From contig VICG01000012.1 of assembly GCA_008692225.1 (NCBI GenBank), positions 1,302,001-1,366,000 on the forward strand: DNA of 64,000 nt, in the 5' to 3' direction. Of this stretch, positions 22,740 through 34,138 are shown piece by piece. The translations under genes were made by a program, and so were the position numbers. The notes below the pieces were generated by a model that had not been told where the DNA came from, did not search any database, and was given only the letters and a program-made list of their open reading frames with translations. The DNA comes from Monilinia fructicola (taxonomy: Eukaryota; Ascomycota; Leotiomycetes; Helotiales; Sclerotiniaceae). Numbering within the stretch: the first letter of the stretch is position 1; the number at the start of each line of letters is the position of its first letter.

Positions 22740-24799
22740 ATGGCTTCAAAATCAATGGTTCTTCCACCTTTAGTTCCATATCCCAAGCTGTCATGGAGGT
22801 CAAATATGCTACCCCAAGAATGGGAGACTTGTTTAGATGCTTGGGTTTCTTTAACTGAAGTACACCTGTCGTTTTCGAATCCAGATTTTGTTCGGATATC
22901 AGCAAAAGATGAATCCTTACCAAGCTTTCTAGCATCCTATTTTTCTGAGATGGCACTGTCACATGATGGGTACTTGATAGGAGATGCCTCAAAGTCTAAG
23001 CAACTTCGCAAACAAACATATCTTTTGTTCTATCGGATGATAAGCATGGAAAAGTTACCTGAATATTTACTGCGTTGGGAAGTTCTCGCCGATGTGTGTA
23101 AATTTTATGGGAAGGAAAAGGGTGGTAAAGTAACTACGTTGGCGTGGAGCAAGCACTCTACGACAATCGAGGCTTCGTTGAGCAGTATCAAGAGCTCATT
23201 GACAGAAGAGCTTGATGCCGGACTCAAGGGAGATCTCAAAGGCTCGGAGATTCAACTGAGACGGCTAAATCACCTCCTGCACGTTTCTCCCGAAGCGGCT
23301 TCGTTCTTCATGGCAGGGGATGATTTTGTGGATGCTCTCATAAGTTGTTACAAACTCATGAACCCACCATTACGCAAGGTACTTATCACTACGACATATC
23401 TTTGTATAATTGGACTTACAGAAGGTCCAACACCAAAATTCTCATCTCTTGTCGATCGACTTTATTCGTTGAATGCTGCGGCTGAAGCACATAAGAAGGG
23501 CCCGACTAATGTGAATGATTCATTGGTTGCTGAGTTAGTTACAGTAACACCGGTACTAAAGCAGATCCAACAAAAAATTGATGCTAGTGGCTCGGTATCT
23601 AACAGAGCGAAGTCTGCAATCACAGCTTTGCAAGGCTTTCGTAAACCTGGAGGCAGTGGAAGACCACCTCGCTTTGTCAAGAAAAAGCCCAACAAGGGCA
23701 AGGGGTTGGCCGAGGCCGATGATCATGAAAGTAGCAATATACATGTTCATCAGATGAGCCTCATATCACAAATTCAGGATTTATTCCCAGATCTTGGGTC
23801 AGGCTTTGTTGTGAAATTGCTTGAAGAATATAATGATAATACGGAGGAAGTTATATCACATCTCCTAGAAGGATCTTTACCCCCAAGTCTAGAAAGAGCC
23901 GATCGATCTGAAGAATTGTATGTGCACTCGCTCTCCCAAACCACTGCTCTAACAATATTGATAGGGAACTTCCTCATGAACCATCTTCAAGCCACGCTGA
24001 CTTGGTACCTCATTCAACTCCTCCACAACTTCCTACACGTCGTAACGTCTTTGATGATGACGAATTTGATCAACTTGCAGTCGATGCTTCTCGTCTGCAT
24101 TTCGGTCGTCGTAATCCCGACCAAACCGCCGATGATGTACTTCAAGATCGTTCCACCGCTCCCAACAAAGCCGCCATTCTTTCTGCACTCGCTGCTTTCG
24201 ACTCGGATGATGATGAAAGAGACGACACATATGATATTGCCGATGTAGGCGGAACTGTAGATTCAACCAACCCTGAAGAACGTAATATTGAAAACAGTTC
24301 CTCACAAAATACATACGAAGAGGCTCTATTCCGAGCATATAAGTCTTCACCAGACATTTTCGCTAGAGATGCAACAACCAGAAGAAGCAAGGAAAGAGCA
24401 GTCATTAGACAAGAGACAGGAATGACGGATGAAGCACTCGAAGGATGGGCTGTAATGCTTTCTCGTGACTCAAGACAAATGCGGCGACTGGAGACAAGAT
24501 TCGCTACTTTCAAGGGAGAACAAACGAGATTGGAAAGTACGGCCTGGAAAGCCGTCGAGGGAGAAGAGGATGGAAATGGAAATGGGGATAGAGGTAGAGG
24601 AGGAAGACTTAGGGGACAAGGAAGAGGGAGAGGTGGTGGGAGAGGGGGAAGAGGTGGTGGAAATGTGGCAGGTACGAGTGGTGATAAGGAGACTGATGTA
24701 GCCAGGCAGAGGAAGGAGGCAAACAAGGGCTCGAGGGCTAATCATAATCGGAGAGAAGGCAGAGCGAGGAAAATGGCCAGGGGAGGGTTCCCTGGATAA
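22740..24799 (+). CDS. CUE-domain protein, CUE3/ASCC2-like
   Basis: Likely subunit of the ribosome-quality-control trigger (RQT) complex, which helps dissociate collided ribosomes; yeast Cue3 and human ASCC2 are the relatives. Exons are 22740-23917 and 23965-24799, giving 670 residues. The start MASKSMVLPPLVPYP has an A at -3; an in-frame upstream ATG at 22629 gives an unconvincing extension. A helical N-terminal domain is followed by a CUE ubiquitin-binding domain (about residues 345-385, ISQIQDLFPDLGSGFVVKLL). Then come an acidic segment with FDDDEFDQLAVD, a conserved EALFRAY...SKERAVIRQETGMTDEALEGW block, and a Gly/Arg-rich basic tail. The intron is GT-AG and in phase. Assignment rests on domain order and the C-terminal block; another CUE protein is possible. 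Confidence 0.85.
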
Positions 24800-25228
24800 T
24801 GTGAATAGGAATTTTGGTCTGCGTGAAAGGGGTATTCAAAACTGGGTTGTTAAATATGTGAGCTGTAGACATCAAACCATCAGTACTGAAAAGCCGGAAA
24901 GCATTGGCGTGGTAATGATTCTTGCCTTGATATTTAATATCAACTCTTGGTGTGAAATTTCATGATGGCACGCTCTCAAATCATCCATACCATCAAAATC
25001 ACAAGTCACTAGTCACAAGTCACATATCTAATTATCAGATATATGCTGATGATCTATGCCATTGCCACATCGACCATATCTTAGATGCAATCGTCCCAAC
25101 CCTCAAGGTTTGCGTTTGATCTGAGCATCTCGTAACCCAATCTTTATTCCCTCTTGGCCAATACAAGCAAAATAAGCTTAATTAGTCACCCAGAATCTCT
25201 CCTCCAACCTCCAACCACAATCACACTC
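24800..25228. other. Convergent intergenic region CUE3-like / OTU1
   Basis: Shared 3' region of two convergent genes; nothing else visible. Confidence 0.5.
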
Positions 25229-26456
25229 TCAAGTATCCACCTCAGCCATATTATAATGACCCATCTGCTGTGCATGACTCGCCGCCTGAGTCTCCCCGTG
25301 AACAATCACGCCACAATCCTTACATTTAATAGCCATTCCACCAGTATCGGTAAAATAATGCTTCTCCTTTAACTTGGAACATAACTCTACTGCTTTGGTT
25401 ATGACTGTGTCGTCAGATGCTTCAAAGATTCGGACGTCGTTTTCAGGGGATGAGGGACCTCCAATGGAGGTCGGCGAGAGCGCCAAAAGATCGTAATGGA
25501 TTCCAGAATAGACTAGAATGCAGCGGTGTTTGGAGGCGTTTTCGTGGAATTTGTGAATGGAGAGAGACTTGGAGATGAGTTAGTATTTGTGAATTTAAAA
25601 TTTCATTGGTGTTCATGTGAAATTGAAAGTCCGAGGCTAAGAAAGTGTTAACATACTTGAACATCAATACAAATAACCTCCATATCAAACGCCTCGGCCA
25701 AAATTCCCATCTCGATAGCACCACCCCAAGCATCAGAAGTTTGAATCCAACGACAGTAATCGTCAGGCTCTTGTTCCAATACGACTTTGCTATAAAGTTC
25801 AGGGTTACTTTGAATAGTGCTGGCTACGACGGATCGAAGCTCGGGCATGGAGAGGTCATCACCTGGAAGGACGGCGGTTCCAAATGCTCGGAAGAGACAG
25901 GAATTATCATCAGGCATGACACGGAGAACTAAAGATTATCAGTAAGATGGATGATGAAGGTGGAAGGTCATTAAATTTAAATACCTAGTGTAGCTCCACG
26001 TTCAGGGAGTGGGACCTCGGGTACATCACCGTCGATGCCTCTCTTACGCGAAAGAGACACAGGAGGTGCTGAATCTACCGATTCTAAACTTGGTTTTACA
26101 TCACCATGCATCCCAGAAAAAGAAAACGACTTTTCTTCAACAGTTTGTCTATCTTTAACTTGTGGGGCATTAGATGCCTTCTGAGAAGGGGCAGATTTCG
26201 GTGACCTGGAAGATTTCCGTTCTTCTTTTGAGCTGATGGTAAGCTGCTCGCCATTTAATTTAACCTCCAACTTACTCAGAGGTAATGAAGGTTCGCTTTG
26301 GGAAAGGAGGAGTGGTTTGGGCGGATAACCATATTTAATATCGAAATTATTGAGTGATGTTTTTGAAGTGATTTCAGAGAGGAGATCACTTATTTTAGCA
26401 TCGTCAGGAAGAGATATTGTGAAAGTACCGTCGGGATATCGAATACGCATCCGCAT
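25229..26456 (-). CDS. OTU1: Ubiquitin thioesterase OTU1
   Basis: Deubiquitinase of the OTU family that works with Cdc48/p97 (yeast Otu1, human YOD1). Exons on the minus strand are 25985-26456, 25657-25928 and 25229-25567, giving 360 residues. The N-terminus MRMRIRYPDGTFTISL is the UBX-like domain (residues 1-80), followed by a Ser/Lys-rich linker. The OTU core starts at VLRVMPDDNSCLFRAFG with the catalytic Cys at about 168, and has the His in YSGIHYD. A C-terminal C2H2 zinc finger (CKDCG...H...H) ends the protein. All introns are GT-AG and in phase. An ATG ten codons upstream (26486) is possible, but MRMRIRY fits the family start. Confidence 0.95.
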
Positions 26457-26954
26457 CTTGATGTCTTGGTAAGTTAATATTAGCACGTGGGTGGTTGATG
26501 AAAGGGATTCGGTAGTTGGTATGTATTGGATTTGATGGGAAATCTTGGAAAGTTGATCAACAATGATGATTATTCAGAAATGGTTTGATTCCCGAATCAT
26601 TTAAATGGTTGAGTCTTATATGATCTCGTCCCGTACCTTATATAGTACAAAATGAAATGTTGTGGCAAATGTAATTACGGTAATTATTGATGTCTTGTCT
26701 CTTCGCTGTACAGTCCAAGTTCAACCTGTCACGTGCCTGGGTATCCGCTGGCTCCATCGGCTTACGGCTCACGTGCGGCTTACCTATATAACTTTACTCG
26801 TACTAATCACATGATCAAATTATTTTCCCCGGTCAAGTTGCCATTGCTGTTTGTGGGGATCGCGCTTTAACGCGATTACTCGAGCTTCCTTCAAAAACGA
26901 CAAATCTTTAGCAACACAGCCCCGCGATATAGGTGCTGGATTAAATAAGTTAAT
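26457..26954. promoter_or_regulatory. Bidirectional promoter with three CACGTG boxes
   Basis: About 500 bases between the divergent OTU1 and RSC1/2-like genes. Perfect CACGTG palindromes lie at 26484-26489, 26730-26735 and 26770-26775. CACGTG is the core bound by bHLH factors such as Cbf1. The last two are 40 bases apart, about 180-220 bases upstream of the RSC gene start. Confidence 0.5.
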
Positions 26955-29763
26955 ATGGATTCGCCTGTACCGGCACCCGCTCAAGATGAATCAACTGTCA
27001 AGAAAGAAGAACCAGTAATTTCCAATGACGTGGAAATGACCGATGCGCCAGATGCAGAAGTAGAAACAGCTGCAAAGCCGGACACAGAAATCAAAGCAAC
27101 CGGAACAGCGCCAGCACCAGTGGGGTCTCTTGCTACGGTCGACGGTGTTACGAAAGATGGATATGCTGTCATGGATGAGGTCGTGCATAAGTTGACGGCT
27201 TATCGCACTGAAGAGTATGTCAATTGAGTTTGCGCATTTGTTTTTCAAGGGATGCTAATATTGTTCTAGTGGTTACGATATATCACAGTTATTTCAGCGC
27301 ATGCTGAATAAGAGATTTCTACCGGACTACTTTGAGGTGATTAAGGAGCCTACTGCATTTAGCACAGTTAGAGTATGTATTTTCTACTTTTAAGATGCAC
27401 TGCAATTGAAGCTAATAGGGTACTCTCGCAGCAAAAAATCATCAGGAAACAGTATAAGAACTTCAAGGAATTTGTCCGCGACTTTGCCCTTATATCTCAC
27501 AATGCGCAAGTTTATAATCGCCCATCTGCAGCTGCATATCATGACGCCATTGCGCTTAGGGAATTGTTCAAGAAGGAAATGCAACAATTGGTAGATGGAA
27601 AGGTTATCACTGCGGAGGAAGCAGAGATGCCTGATCTTGGAGAACTCCCACCCGTCGAAGATTCACCACCACCGGGCCCTGATGATGAAGAACAGGAGGA
27701 GGATGACGAGGAAGATGAAGAAGAAGATGATGAAGACGATTCCGATGATGACGGTGTGAAACGAAAGTACAAACGCAAAAATAGACGCTCGAGTACGAAT
27801 AGGCGTGAAGGTGGTGATGAAACAAAGGAAATACCTGAGGGACAGAAGAAGCGGGGCAGACCACCCAAGGTGCATACGCCTATGGAAGCTCGCATAAATA
27901 ATATCCTGAAAGGATTACGGAAATTCAAAAACCCTAGAGGAGAGCTCAAAATTGCACCATTCGAAAGGTTGCCCGATAAGACTAACATGCCGGAATATTA
28001 CCAAGAAGTTAAGAATCCAATGGCAATGGATCTTATTAAGAGACAGGCAAAGCGCAAGAAGTATGGAAACGTGGGTGAAGTTCTTAAAGATTTAGAGCTT
28101 ATGTTTGAAAATGCCAAGGCATTCAACGAGGACGACAGTGAAGTTTACAACGATGCGGTATTTCTTCAGAATGAAGCTAGGATTTTGGCGGAACAAGAGA
28201 AGCAGAGACCAGATGAAGACTTTGCTTCTGAAGATGGACGAATACCTTTGTCAGAAATTCTTTACAAAGGTGAGGTGTGGAAGGTTGGAGACTGGATCCA
28301 CTTAACCAATCTGAATGACGTTACGAAACCCGTAGTTGGACAAATATATCGAACCTGGCGGGATATTGGAGGACAGGATTGGATTAATGCTTGCTGGTAT
28401 TTACGACCTGAACAAACAGTCCATCGCTATGACAAACATTTCTACGAAAATGAGGTTGTAAAAACTGGTCGTTATATTGATCACAAGATTGATGATGTCG
28501 TTGATCGATGCTTTGTCATGTTCTTCACGAGATATTTCAAAGGACGCCCACGTAATTTTCCTGCAAACAAGGAGATTTATGTCTGCGAGGCACGTTACAA
28601 TGAAACCTTATTCAAGCTCAACAAGATCAAAACTTGGGCTAGCTGTGTACCAGATGAGGTTAGGGAGAAAGACTATGAAATGGACCTCTTTGAGGTTCCA
28701 AGACCTATGAAGAAATTTCCCAGCCCGATCAAGCATCTACTTCGCGATGATGCCACAGAGAATGATCCTACACCAAAGCCTACTGAAGGTGCAGATGGGG
28801 CGCCTCCGATTGTCGGAGCTGTGCATAAGCTGCCTCGCGGCGAAAATGTGAGTCTTCTTTCATGGGATGTATCAGTTTGCGTGACCTAACATTATAAAGG
28901 ACTCTCCACCACCATCGCCCACCCCACCTCCTGTATCTCCATTAACAAATCCGGAACCAATACGCCCCCCGCCTACAACAGATAGACCTCGATTCGATTC
29001 TCAAGGAGACATCTCAATGGCTGGGACAACTCCAAGTGCTACTGCATCGCCCATGATCAGCCAGCACTCAGCTCAACCATCATATACGCAATCTTTTTCA
29101 CAAGCTCGTCCATCCGCCTCTCCAGCTCCCCCTCAGCATGCTCATTCTTATAGCTCGCATGGAACTACATCAGCTGCGCCACCAACCCCATCATATCAGC
29201 CAACGACTAGTTATAATCAATATGCTAATGCAACTCCAACTACTACCCATCACCATTCAAACCCACTAGCCAACTACCAAAGCTACCACAACAGCAGTAC
29301 GCCGCGTGTCGGTGGAGCCAATTCGGTTTCACATGGCTCGCATGGTAATGCATATAATCCACCACGCCAAATCGAAGTTTACACACTCCCTGATGCTGCA
29401 AATTCTTCCATTCCAGCCGATGTTCGATCGCAATTTCATTCAGACGAATTTGGCCGAATCATTTTTTATACCTCACCACCACTGGATTCCAACCCAGTCC
29501 CCGAGGAGTCGCAAAAATTGGGGCATAGTTTGAAGTATTTAGCCAACAAAGTGCGCCGCAAGGAAGAACTCGAAAAGAAACGCAAGCTTCGTGAAATTGA
29601 ATTGCAAATCGAAGCTACTGAACGATCGAAGCGTATAAAGGCCGATGCCGAGGTTAAGAAGCAGGCTATACTTGATACTCAAATCAAGTATATCAAAGCC
29701 TGGACCGAGAGTTTGGAGAAGGGCACAGAGGCGCTCAATAAGCAGTTAGGTGATGTGGTTTGA
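26955..29763 (+). CDS. RSC1: RSC1/RSC2-like double-bromodomain and BAH protein
   Basis: Subunit of the RSC ATP-dependent chromatin-remodelling complex. Exons are 26955-27214, 27270-27372, 27432-28847 and 28900-29763, giving 880 residues. All splice sites are GT-AG and in phase, with CTAAT/CTAAC branch-like sites. Domain order: acidic/Ala-rich N-terminus, bromodomain 1 (about 75-180, LPDYFEVIKEPTAFSTV), a Glu/Asp run (about 205-240), an AT-hook KKRGRPPKVH (about 260) and bromodomain 2 (about 270-375, MPEYYQEVKNPMAMDLI). A BAH domain (about 400-535, KVGDWIHLTN...CWYLRPEQTVH) follows. The C-terminal part is Pro/Ser-rich and ends in a basic coiled coil. This order is diagnostic of yeast Rsc1/Rsc2. 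The symbol RSC1 is used for the single filamentous-fungal orthologue type. Confidence 0.95.
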
Positions 29764-31127
29764 AAGAAGGGCAATGGTATTGGGGGTTGTACGCTTTGTC
29801 TAGCGAGGAATACAAGGGCGTCTCATGAGAAAGGTTGAATCAAAGGATATTTTATTTGGTTGCAGATTGCTGATGGTAGACAAACTCAGGAGACACGACC
29901 AAAGCCATTGCAGATGAGGCATTGCGCTGCGACAAATAGCAGTATTGTGACATTAAGATGGAAAAGTTTTCCCGGCGAACAAAATGATTGAAGCTTGGGT
30001 TTAGGTGGCGCATCTGGAGTGGATTTAATCTAGGACATTGATTGAAAGGAATTTAGATTCTTGAATTATTTCATACCCAGAGGAGCTTTAATAAATGGGC
30101 TTGAGCTGGGTTCCTAGGAGCCTTGAGGTTACGATTAAAACTATATCAATTTAATGAGATTCATACCGTCAATCTCTATTTCACGTGTTTAATACTTCAT
30201 CATGTGTTAGAATAAGCACTTCTAAAAATGATCATTCTCTTAAATAAGCATTTTCTAAATTAATACTCTTCTGAATGACTATTTTCGAATCGTCAAATAA
30301 GCAATATCTTGATTGTTTTCCCATTCCTATAAACAAGTATCACCTATCTAAATAAAGTCCTTCGTGATAAGTATTCTCCTAAATAGATATTCTTCTACTT
30401 GACTATCTGTTGGATAAGTATGGTTTCAGTCGATTATCCTCCTAATAAAACTTCGCTTAAATAGACACTCTCCTGACCTCGGGAATAAACATTCTCGTAA
30501 ACAGGCATTCTTTAAGCAAGAAATCATTTTAGTCCTATTGAACAAATGGTAATAATCGAGCGTCGCTGAATTGGACAGCCGTGCATTGCGGACTTACTTC
30601 ACACATAATTTAGAAGTGGTAATCATTAGTCAAATATATTCACATCGTTCAATACGGTGAAGTCACGCTGATTAAGCTCACCGGGGACTGCGGAAATTGG
30701 TGGAGCTTATTGGGAGTATGTTCACAAGTGATAAGAATGATTGGGTATATTCATTCGATTTTTTTTCGTTTAATTGTGATTTGGGACGGGCGTTTTATCT
30801 GGATGGGATCTCTCATCTCTATAATATCTTGATTGCGATTTTAAGTAGACGTCCAGAGCTTTCTACCTTTCCATACTTCTAGCTACACGACTAACAAGGA
30901 ATTATTTCAAATTTTCCAGTACACAGGAGCTGGTTTTGATGTTGGAGATGAAGGGCTGACAAAGTGCATGGTAAATTTCGCTAATTGTACAGATTGTATT
31001 CAAGATCAAGATTGGGCATAAATCAGTAAGGGTGAGGGGATTATGTAAAGATCTTCAATCTGTTATCGAATTTGAATTATCTGAGATGCATTGCATGGCA
31101 ATCATAGGAGCTACCCACACTAACCCC
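29764..31127. other. Intergenic region with degenerate minisatellite
   Basis: Convergent 3' region of the RSC1/2-like and COG3 genes. Contains the decayed repeat at 30196-30535. No gene is visible; the plus-strand ORF at 30697-30882 lacks support. Confidence 0.55.
30196..30535 (+). repeat. Degenerate minisatellite, unit about 15-16 bases
   Basis: Roughly a dozen diverged copies of a unit like AAATAAGCATTCTCCT, for example AAATAAGCATTTTCT, AAATAGATATTCTTCT, AAATAGACACTCTCCT, AATAAACATTCTCGT and AAACAGGCATTCTTT. Spacing is irregular, as expected for an old array with indels. Confidence 0.6.
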
Positions 31128-33835
31128 CTAATACTCCTCAACACCTTTTATCATCCGCAAAAGCGCAGCCCTCGTAGTCTCCTCATCAAAAACTCTCTGT
31201 AACAACACGTCCAATTCCTGTGTAGCCTTGATGACTTGATCTCTCTTCTTCGGGTCCTTATTCGATAACCTCGACTGCCAGTGCTTGGTAAATGCCCGTA
31301 ATTTGTTGCACCAGCACTTTCTCCAATTCCTTTCTTGCATCTAATACTTTATCGACCACTGCAGGAAGTAATTGGCCTTTGATGATTGGTCTTATATATG
31401 CAAGAGGATTGAACACCTGATGGCGTGATTGGAGTTCCTTCAGAGTTTCCCAAATAGGGGTGAAGTCAAGTTCGGCCGATTGACGAATAGAGTCTGGGAT
31501 CTCATGTGTCATGAAAAGATTCTCGATGAGCATGAGGTTTTTGATCAGGAAAAGTTGTGCATCCATTATGTTATTTGACGTTCGCTTGATGGTTGTGGCG
31601 GCTCTCTGGAGCGATTCAGTAGTTTGATGTACGATCTCGTAAAGAACATCACCCTTTTTAAGCTGCAAAGATATGTCAGTGCCATCATGCTTAGGTATAG
31701 ATGCAAAGTAACTTGCCGTTCTTTCATGCATGCTTTCATTGTATAAGACAAGTAGACCGACTGCCGTCTTAACTGTTGGGAATGCATTTGAGACTCCAGC
31801 TTCAACAGATGTACTCTCCTCAGAGGACTTAAGTGCTGTATCAACTCGCAAGCCACTAGTTTGAATAACTTTCTCGCTGGAAAGTTTTGGAGCATTCGGA
31901 GATACAATATTGAGATCTTCTGGAGATGATTTGAAATGCTCAAGCTTTCTTGCTTCTGTGATAAAAAGCTGATCTGCCAATGGCCATAGATGAACTCCCA
32001 ATAAAACTTGTGCAGCTAATCTTTGTCCTTCGAGACTCTCATCTTCGTGTGCCTCTGCTGATATGAAAGTATCACCAAGCCAAGTAACCAAATCGCAAAC
32101 ACGATGCAAGTTACCATTGCTCAAATGTGGAGCAAGGAATCCATGTAACGTCTTGACATGAGACAAGCAACTCTCCTCTAATCTCTCGAGGTATATACTA
32201 GGCATATTCCACGGAATAGGGGGTGGAGGATAATCTGCCATGAGAGGTCCATCCTGAAAGAATTTAGCTGCCAACTTCAACTCATTCTGGCATGTATCGA
32301 ATACATGCTGCACACATCGTCTAGCAAATAGTTCAAATTCTTTGTCGGGGAGAGGTGAAGCAGTCGCGAACTTTTGGAGATTTTTGAGAACAAGAGGTCC
32401 AACAGGATCACGAGACCTAATGTAGGTTTCGACTAACTGTTGATAGAAGTTATGCCATTGTTGAATGTAAGACGTTCGGTCAATATCTCCTCTTCTCCCA
32501 AAAGCAAATTGGTCAGTAGTCAAAAGTCGTTCGATCGGAAGGCCTAGACTCTCTCTGGCAGATTCATACTTGCCATAGAGTAGAATGTATTGGTTTGTCT
32601 CGGTCTGTTCCTTCGCTTTTAACTGTTTTGAGGCATCATCCGACACTTCACGAAGAGCGTTTGAGAAGGCAACTTGCACAAGATTTAGGGCCTTATCCAA
32701 AAGTGATGTATAGCGGGTCTTGTATACAGTCGAATCTTTATAATTAGGCTGCAAATGATTAGTCACGAGAGCTCAAGAAGCCGACTTATACTCAATAATC
32801 GACCCATAGTGTGGGATCAAGCAGTTGCAGCTAAAGAAACATGAAGGGCATCTATACCATGATCCAATGCATATCATGTGTAAAAATTACTGGCAATGGA
32901 TTACAACGAAAGTACCATGCATAAAGGCATTTTGGCCAAATTCGATCAAGGAACTACCTACTATCGAAGCCTTTGATATATAGGTATATGAAATGCAGAA
33001 CCTACATGCTGATCCATAAACTCAACACAAGAATTGAGATTCTCCAACATTTCCAAAAAGTCACCATTTTTGACCAATCTTCCTGCACCAGGGGCATTCA
33101 ATCGTCGAGTCAGAGGTTCAAGATAAGCATAGTATTGCAAATCCGTCCCTACTTCATCTGCCAATTTACGTATGCGCTTTTGTTCTTCCAAGAGATCTTC
33201 ACATTGAGCTTGGAAAGCTGTAGTTTGCGCTTCCACATTTTTGAAGGATTCGGAAAGGGTGGCCAATGTATCTAGCGCACTCGAGGTATCATTCAGGAGA
33301 TTGTCAAGGTGACGTTCAGATAGAATCAATTGGTCTAGATATAGTCTTTATATAGTCAGCGCATTGGCAGGATTGCTTTCGCTTGCATATACATACTGGT
33401 ATTCCTCCGAGACTTCCATCGACAATATCGTCCTCGAGTGTACTGTATCGCTCCTCAAAGAGAGGGGTCCTAAGTTCCTCTGTTTCTGTATCACGCTCGT
33501 TTTGTGCCTTCTCTTCATTCGTTTCCTTGTTTATGTATGCCATAGCTATTTCATAGAAATCGCTATATTGATTTTGCTCTTCTTGCCAGTGTAGCTTTTG
33601 GAGGGTCTTTTGATAAAGGCTTATCCTCATATATTCCTAGCATTGGAGTATGCAGGTTCAATGCTTGGTTGTTGCCCTGTATATCCTCATTAACACGATA
33701 TCTACTTCTCAGAGTACGAGAAAGGCTCACATTAGTTTGCTGCAAGAGAGACTCTTTGCGACGATGTTGTGATGCCTGAGAGGTGACATTTTCTTTTTTT
33801 GGAATGTGTTTCTGGTACAAAGCTGTACCACGCAT
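31128..33835 (-). CDS. COG3: Conserved oligomeric Golgi complex subunit 3 (COG3), frame-broken
   Basis: Tethering-complex subunit for retrograde transport within the Golgi (yeast Sec34). Coding parts on the minus strand: 33393-33835, about 33006-33334, and 31128-32748. The Sec34 core LSERHLDNLLNDTSSALDTL with FQAQCEDLL is clear, as is the long helical body. Two single-base breaks occur. Near 33568, TLARRAKS must shift to reach YSDFYEIAMAYI; removing one A from CAAT restores it. Near 31262-31275, YQALAVEV stops at 31258 while the other frame continues RLSNKDPKKRDQVIKATQEL to the family-typical C-terminus at 31128. The intron between the first and second coding parts is poorly defined, and a conserved DDWYHDL-type block expected there is not seen. 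The 257-base intron at 32749-33005 has good GT-AG ends. Confidence 0.88.
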
Positions 33836-34138
33836 CCTCGTACATTTTACCGGTTCCTTACAGTTACAATGAAGTTAGTTCAAAAGCAATCAGATAAGGC
33901 TGAAGTGTTATGATGGAATTCGGAACACGGCTTATTCTCGGGAACAGCACGGACTATAAGGCTTACATTTTAACTACATGTTTATTGGATTAATTAGAAG
34001 TCATCTCGTCATTGAAGCACAAGGCTGAGGAGAACTTCTTATGGTATGAGGGGTAATGGCAAGTCTTACGAACGTACTTGTATTGTCATAAACATATAAA
34101 ACCCCTGTCTCATCTGTTGACACAAGCAAAAGTAGTCG
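33836..34138. promoter_or_regulatory. Short divergent promoter COG3 / FMP25-like
   Basis: About 300 bases between divergent start codons, so a shared promoter is implied. No specific motif was recognised. Confidence 0.45.
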
